Source of the DNA: a bacterium UBA7470
GTDB lineage: Bacteria; Pseudomonadota; Gammaproteobacteria; Burkholderiales; Burkholderiaceae_C
Assembly: GCA_002479815.1 (NCBI GenBank)
Contig: DLPA01000046.1
Span: 24,003 to 38,804 of the forward strand
Reading direction: 5' to 3'
Length of the DNA: 14,802 bases
Made by a program: the position numbers and the translations under genes. Below, piece by piece: positions 12,640-14,802 of the stretch (position 1 is its first letter; each line of letters opens with the position of its first letter). Below the pieces are notes generated by a model. It saw only the letters and a program-made list of their open reading frames with translations, made no database searches and was not told the origin of the DNA.

Positions 12640-12942
12640 ATGATCGCTTTGATCGTTCGTCTGGACGTACACGCCGACCGTCTGGACCAGTTCCTCGCCG
12701 CCATCCAGGAAAACGCCACGCGCACGTTTGAAGACGAGCCCGGCTGCCGTTACTTCGACGTGACGCAAGACACCACCAACCCCACGCACTTCGTGTTTTA
12801 CGAGCTGTACGACGACGAAGCGGCCATCGAGGCACACCGCAAAGCGCCGCACTTTGCCAAGTGGCGCGAAGCCGCTGACGTCTGCGTGATCAAGGGCACC
12901 CAGGTCAATACGTTTTGCCGCCGGTTGTTTCACCACGCCTGA
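12640..12942 (+). CDS. Antibiotic-biosynthesis-monooxygenase (ABM) domain protein, putative quinol monooxygenase
   Basis: This 100-residue protein has the dimeric alpha+beta barrel of the ABM family (PF03992). The order is strand ALIVRLDV (3-10), helix 12-27 (DRLDQFLAAIQENA), strand CRYFDVTQD (36-44), strand HFVFYELYDD (50-59), helix 60-75 (AAIEAHRKAPHFAKW) and a last strand (VCVIKGTQV). The E-x-Y and AH-x-x-x-P-H-F pattern is typical of YgiN/LsrG-like members. These act as cofactor-free quinol monooxygenases, isomerases or small-molecule binding proteins. It lies 35 nt after the dehydrogenase and 24 nt before the aldehyde dehydrogenase, so it should be in the same transcript. Its exact reaction here is unknown. 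Confidence 0.87.
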   Translation: MIALIVRLDVHADRLDQFLAAIQENATRTFEDEPGCRYFDVTQDTTNPTHFVFYELYDDEAAIEAHRKAPHFAKWREAADVCVIKGTQVNTFCRRLFHHA

Positions 12943-12966
12943 GCCAACTAACCGGATTTCTCCACC

Positions 12967-14367
12967 ATGACCCACGTGATCACCACCTTTAATCCGGCCA
13001 CGGGCACCCGCCTGGCCGACTACACCAGCTGGGGGGCCGAGCGCATCGAGCAGGCCGTCGCCCAAGGCCACGCTGCTGCCCTGCGTTGGGGACAACAACC
13101 CTCGGATGTGCGGGTGGCCGCCGTGCGCCGCCTTGCACAGGTGTTGCGCGAACAAAAAACCGCCCTGGCTACCCTGATGACCCAGGAGATGGGCAAGCCC
13201 TTGGCCGAAGCAGCAGGCGAAATGGAAAAGTCCGCAGTCACCGCCCTGTACTACGCCGACAACGCCCAGCTCCTGCTGGGCGACGAGCCAGTGAACATCG
13301 ACGGCGTGAACCCTACCGTTGAGGCATGGGTCAGCCACGAAGCCATCGGCCTGGTGCTGGCCGTGATGCCCTGGAACTTCCCGGTCTGGCAGGTGATGCG
13401 CTTTGCCATTCCCTCACTGACAGCGGGTAACGGCGTGCTGCTCAAGCATTCGCCCAACGTGACCGGCAGCGCGCTGGCCATTGAGCGCCTGTTCGTCGAT
13501 GCGGGCTTCCCCGTTCACTTGGTGACCACCCTGGTGGTGGCCGAGCCCGATGTGCCTGAGGTGACCGAGCGATTGATCGCCGACGACCGCATTGCCGCCG
13601 TCACCCTCACCGGCTCCAACCGCGCAGGTGCCGCTGTGGGGGCAGCGGCAGGCCGCGCGTCTAAGAAATCGGTGCTGGAGCTGGGCGGGTCCGATGCCTT
13701 CATCGTGCTCGACGACGCCGACATCGAAACCGCAGCGGCGACCGCCGTCAAGGCGCGCTTCAACAACAGTGGCCAAAGCTGCGTGTGTGCCAAGCGCTTC
13801 ATCGTGTCGCAGGCCGTGGCCGTACGGTTCACGGAGCTGTTCGTACAAGGTGCACGCGCGCTGAAGGTGGGCGATCCCATGGCGGCGGGCACACAGGTGG
13901 GCCCATTGGCGCGCGCCGACCTGCGCCACGCGATCCACGACCAGGTGCAGCGCGCGGTGGCAGCTGGTGCCCAGCTGCTCACCGGTGGCCATGCATTGCC
14001 AGGCGATGGCTACTTTTATGCGCCCACCGTGCTGGGCCATGTGCGCCCCGGTATGGCCGTGTTCGACGAAGAGACCTTTGGCCCTGCGGCGGCCGTGATC
14101 GTGGCCCGTGACGACGACGAGGCCGTGCACTTGGCCAATGCCACGCCATTTGGCCTGTCGGTGAGTGTGTGGTCGGCGTCCACCGCGCGTGCCGTGGGCG
14201 TGGCCAAGCGCATCACGTCCGGCGCGGCCTTCATCAACGCGATGACTTCATCCGATGCCCGCGTGCCATTTGGCGGCACCAAGAAATCGGGCTATGGCCG
14301 GGAGCTGGCTGCCGCAGGCGTGCGCGAGTTCTGCAACACGCGCACCTACTGGGTCGTTAAGTCTTAA
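12967..14367 (+). CDS. NAD(P)-dependent aldehyde dehydrogenase, succinate-semialdehyde (Sad/YneI) type
   Basis: The 466-residue enzyme oxidises an aldehyde to its carboxylic acid in the cytoplasm. Active-site marks are complete: MPWNFPVWQVMR (134-145) with Asn137, LLKHSPN (158-164) with cofactor Lys160, TGSNRAG (215-221) in the Rossmann turn, ELGGSDAFIV (238-247) with general base Glu238, NNSGQSCVCAKR (266-277) with nucleophile Cys272, and EETFGP (368-373). The WNFPxWQVMR, LLKHxPN and ELGGSDxFIV wording and the short length match E. coli Sad (YneI) better than GabD. Succinate semialdehyde is therefore a good guess, but related semialdehydes are possible. It is third in the operon behind the dehydrogenase and ABM genes. 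The start ATG is supported by family length; the Shine-Dalgarno is weak. Confidence 0.93.
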   Translation: MTHVITTFNPATGTRLADYTSWGAERIEQAVAQGHAAALRWGQQPSDVRVAAVRRLAQVLREQKTALATLMTQEMGKPLAEAAGEMEKSAVTALYYADNAQLLLGDEPVNIDGVNPTVEAWVSHEAIGLVLAVMPWNFPVWQVMRFAIPSLTAGNGVLLKHSPNVTGSALAIERLFVDAGFPVHLVTTLVVAEPDVPEVTERLIADDRIAAVTLTGSNRAGAAVGAAAGRASKKSVLELGGSDAFIVLDDADIETAAATAVKARFNNSGQSCVCAKRFIVSQAVAVRFTELFVQGARALKVGDPMAAGTQVGPLARADLRHAIHDQVQRAVAAGAQLLTGGHALPGDGYFYAPTVLGHVRPGMAVFDEETFGPAAAVIVARDDDEAVHLANATPFGLSVSVWSASTARAVGVAKRITSGAAFINAMTSSDARVPFGGTKKSGYGRELAAAGVREFCNTRTYWVVKS

Positions 14368-14422
14368 CCCCATTTTGTGATCAAAAAGCCAGCAAAAAGA
14401 TTCGTGTCACAGGAGACTCACC

Positions 14423-14802
14423 ATGACCTTCAAACGCAGAAACTTCATCACAGCTCTGGCGGCCACGCCTCTGGCCGGCAGACTCCCCACCTCTTGGGCA
14501 CAAGGGGCTTATCCCACCAAACCCGTCACTCTGGTGGTGCCTCAGCCCGCAGGCGGTGGGGCCGATGTGTTCTGCCGCACACTGCAACCGCAGATGCAGG
14601 AATTCCTGGGTCAATCGGTGGTGATTGACAACCGGGGCGGGGCGGCCGGCAACATCGGCACGGCCGCCGGGGCTCGCGCAGCGGCAGATGGCTACACCGT
14701 GACCTTTGTCAACCAGGGGGCGCTGACCATCAACCCACACCTGTACCCCAACCCAGGTTTCAGCGTGGACCAGTTCATTCCGGTGTCGTTGCTGGCATCG
14801 GT
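14423..14802 (+). CDS. Bug/TctC family periplasmic substrate-binding protein (5' part only)
   Basis: The gene runs off the right edge after 126 codons, of about 320 usual for the family. AGGAG (14411-14415) lies 7 nt before the ATG. The N-terminus has a signal peptide: basic FKRRNF (3-8), a hydrophobic ALAATPLAG stretch, and a likely cleavage after WAQG near residue 28. KRRNFIT resembles a Tat motif, so Tat export is possible. After it, YPTKPVTLVVPQPAGGGADVF (30-50) and VIDNRGGAAGNIGTAAGA (67-84) followed by ADGYTV are the standard opening of Bug proteins. These bind carboxylates in the periplasm, with or without a TctAB permease. It follows the aldehyde dehydrogenase by 55 nt and probably brings in the substrate of this operon. 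Confidence 0.93.
   Translation, partial: MTFKRRNFITALAATPLAGRLPTSWAQGAYPTKPVTLVVPQPAGGGADVFCRTLQPQMQEFLGQSVVIDNRGGAAGNIGTAAGARAAADGYTVTFVNQGALTINPHLYPNPGFSVDQFIPVSLLAS

Noticed and set aside
12325..13338. Long minus-strand frame (337 codons) opposite the dehydrogenase, ABM and aldehyde dehydrogenase genes
   Set aside because: It lies entirely antisense to well-supported genes. Its Gly/Val/His-rich, domain-free product is what G+C-rich coding DNA gives on the other strand.
13414..14130. Minus-strand frame of 238 codons inside the aldehyde dehydrogenase
   Set aside because: It is the antisense shadow of a gene with complete catalytic motifs; its product shows no family features.
14373..14386. 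TTTTG/CAAAA hairpin between the aldehyde dehydrogenase and Bug genes as a terminator
   Set aside because: The stem is only 5 A/T-rich pairs, too weak to end transcription; the two genes probably share a transcript.

Overview
The window looks like a piece of a Burkholderiales (Comamonadaceae-type) chromosome. This rests on codon use, on the G+C-rich right third, and on a tripartite-tricarboxylate (Bug/TctC) binding protein next to a catabolic operon, an arrangement typical of that family. No rRNA, tRNA, CRISPR array or recognisable insertion sequence is visible.

The left two thirds (about 1-9735) is accessory in character, and every gene in it runs on the + strand. It opens with a possible terminator (29-55). 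Then comes a self-inhibited Fic-family AMP-transferase (367-1611) and a HipBA toxin-antitoxin pair (1771-3388) with its own promoter and a candidate operator. After a short spacer full of TTTGGG/CCCAAA inverted repeats lies the most unusual part: one 5-kb gene (3559-8562) encoding about 1,667 residues. It carries two separate tyrosine-recombinase active-site signatures. The C-terminal one has a complete R-K-H-R-H-Y set and the central one is divergent. A third, more degraded copy may sit in the N-terminal part. Thirty-two bases downstream is an unrecognised 307-residue partner gene (8595-9518), and then an 18-bp hairpin (9539-9580). I read these two genes as a probable DNA-mobility or integration module built around a fused multi-recombinase. 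Similar short motif sets lie on both sides of it (3466-3525 and 9713-9735) and could mark its ends.

The right third (9765-14802) looks like ordinary metabolic chromosome. Two minus-strand genes, a beta-propeller lactonase and a small cupin, form one transcription unit. They are divergent from a plus-strand operon: an Ldh-family 2-hydroxyacid dehydrogenase, a small antibiotic-biosynthesis-monooxygenase-fold protein, an aldehyde dehydrogenase of the Sad/YneI succinate-semialdehyde type, and the start of a Bug/TctC periplasmic binding protein cut by the window edge. The shared 0.2-kb intergenic region carries two back-to-back promoter candidates and a perfect 12-bp palindrome. Together these genes suggest uptake and oxidation of an organic (hydroxy or sugar) acid. 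The substrate cannot be named from sequence alone.
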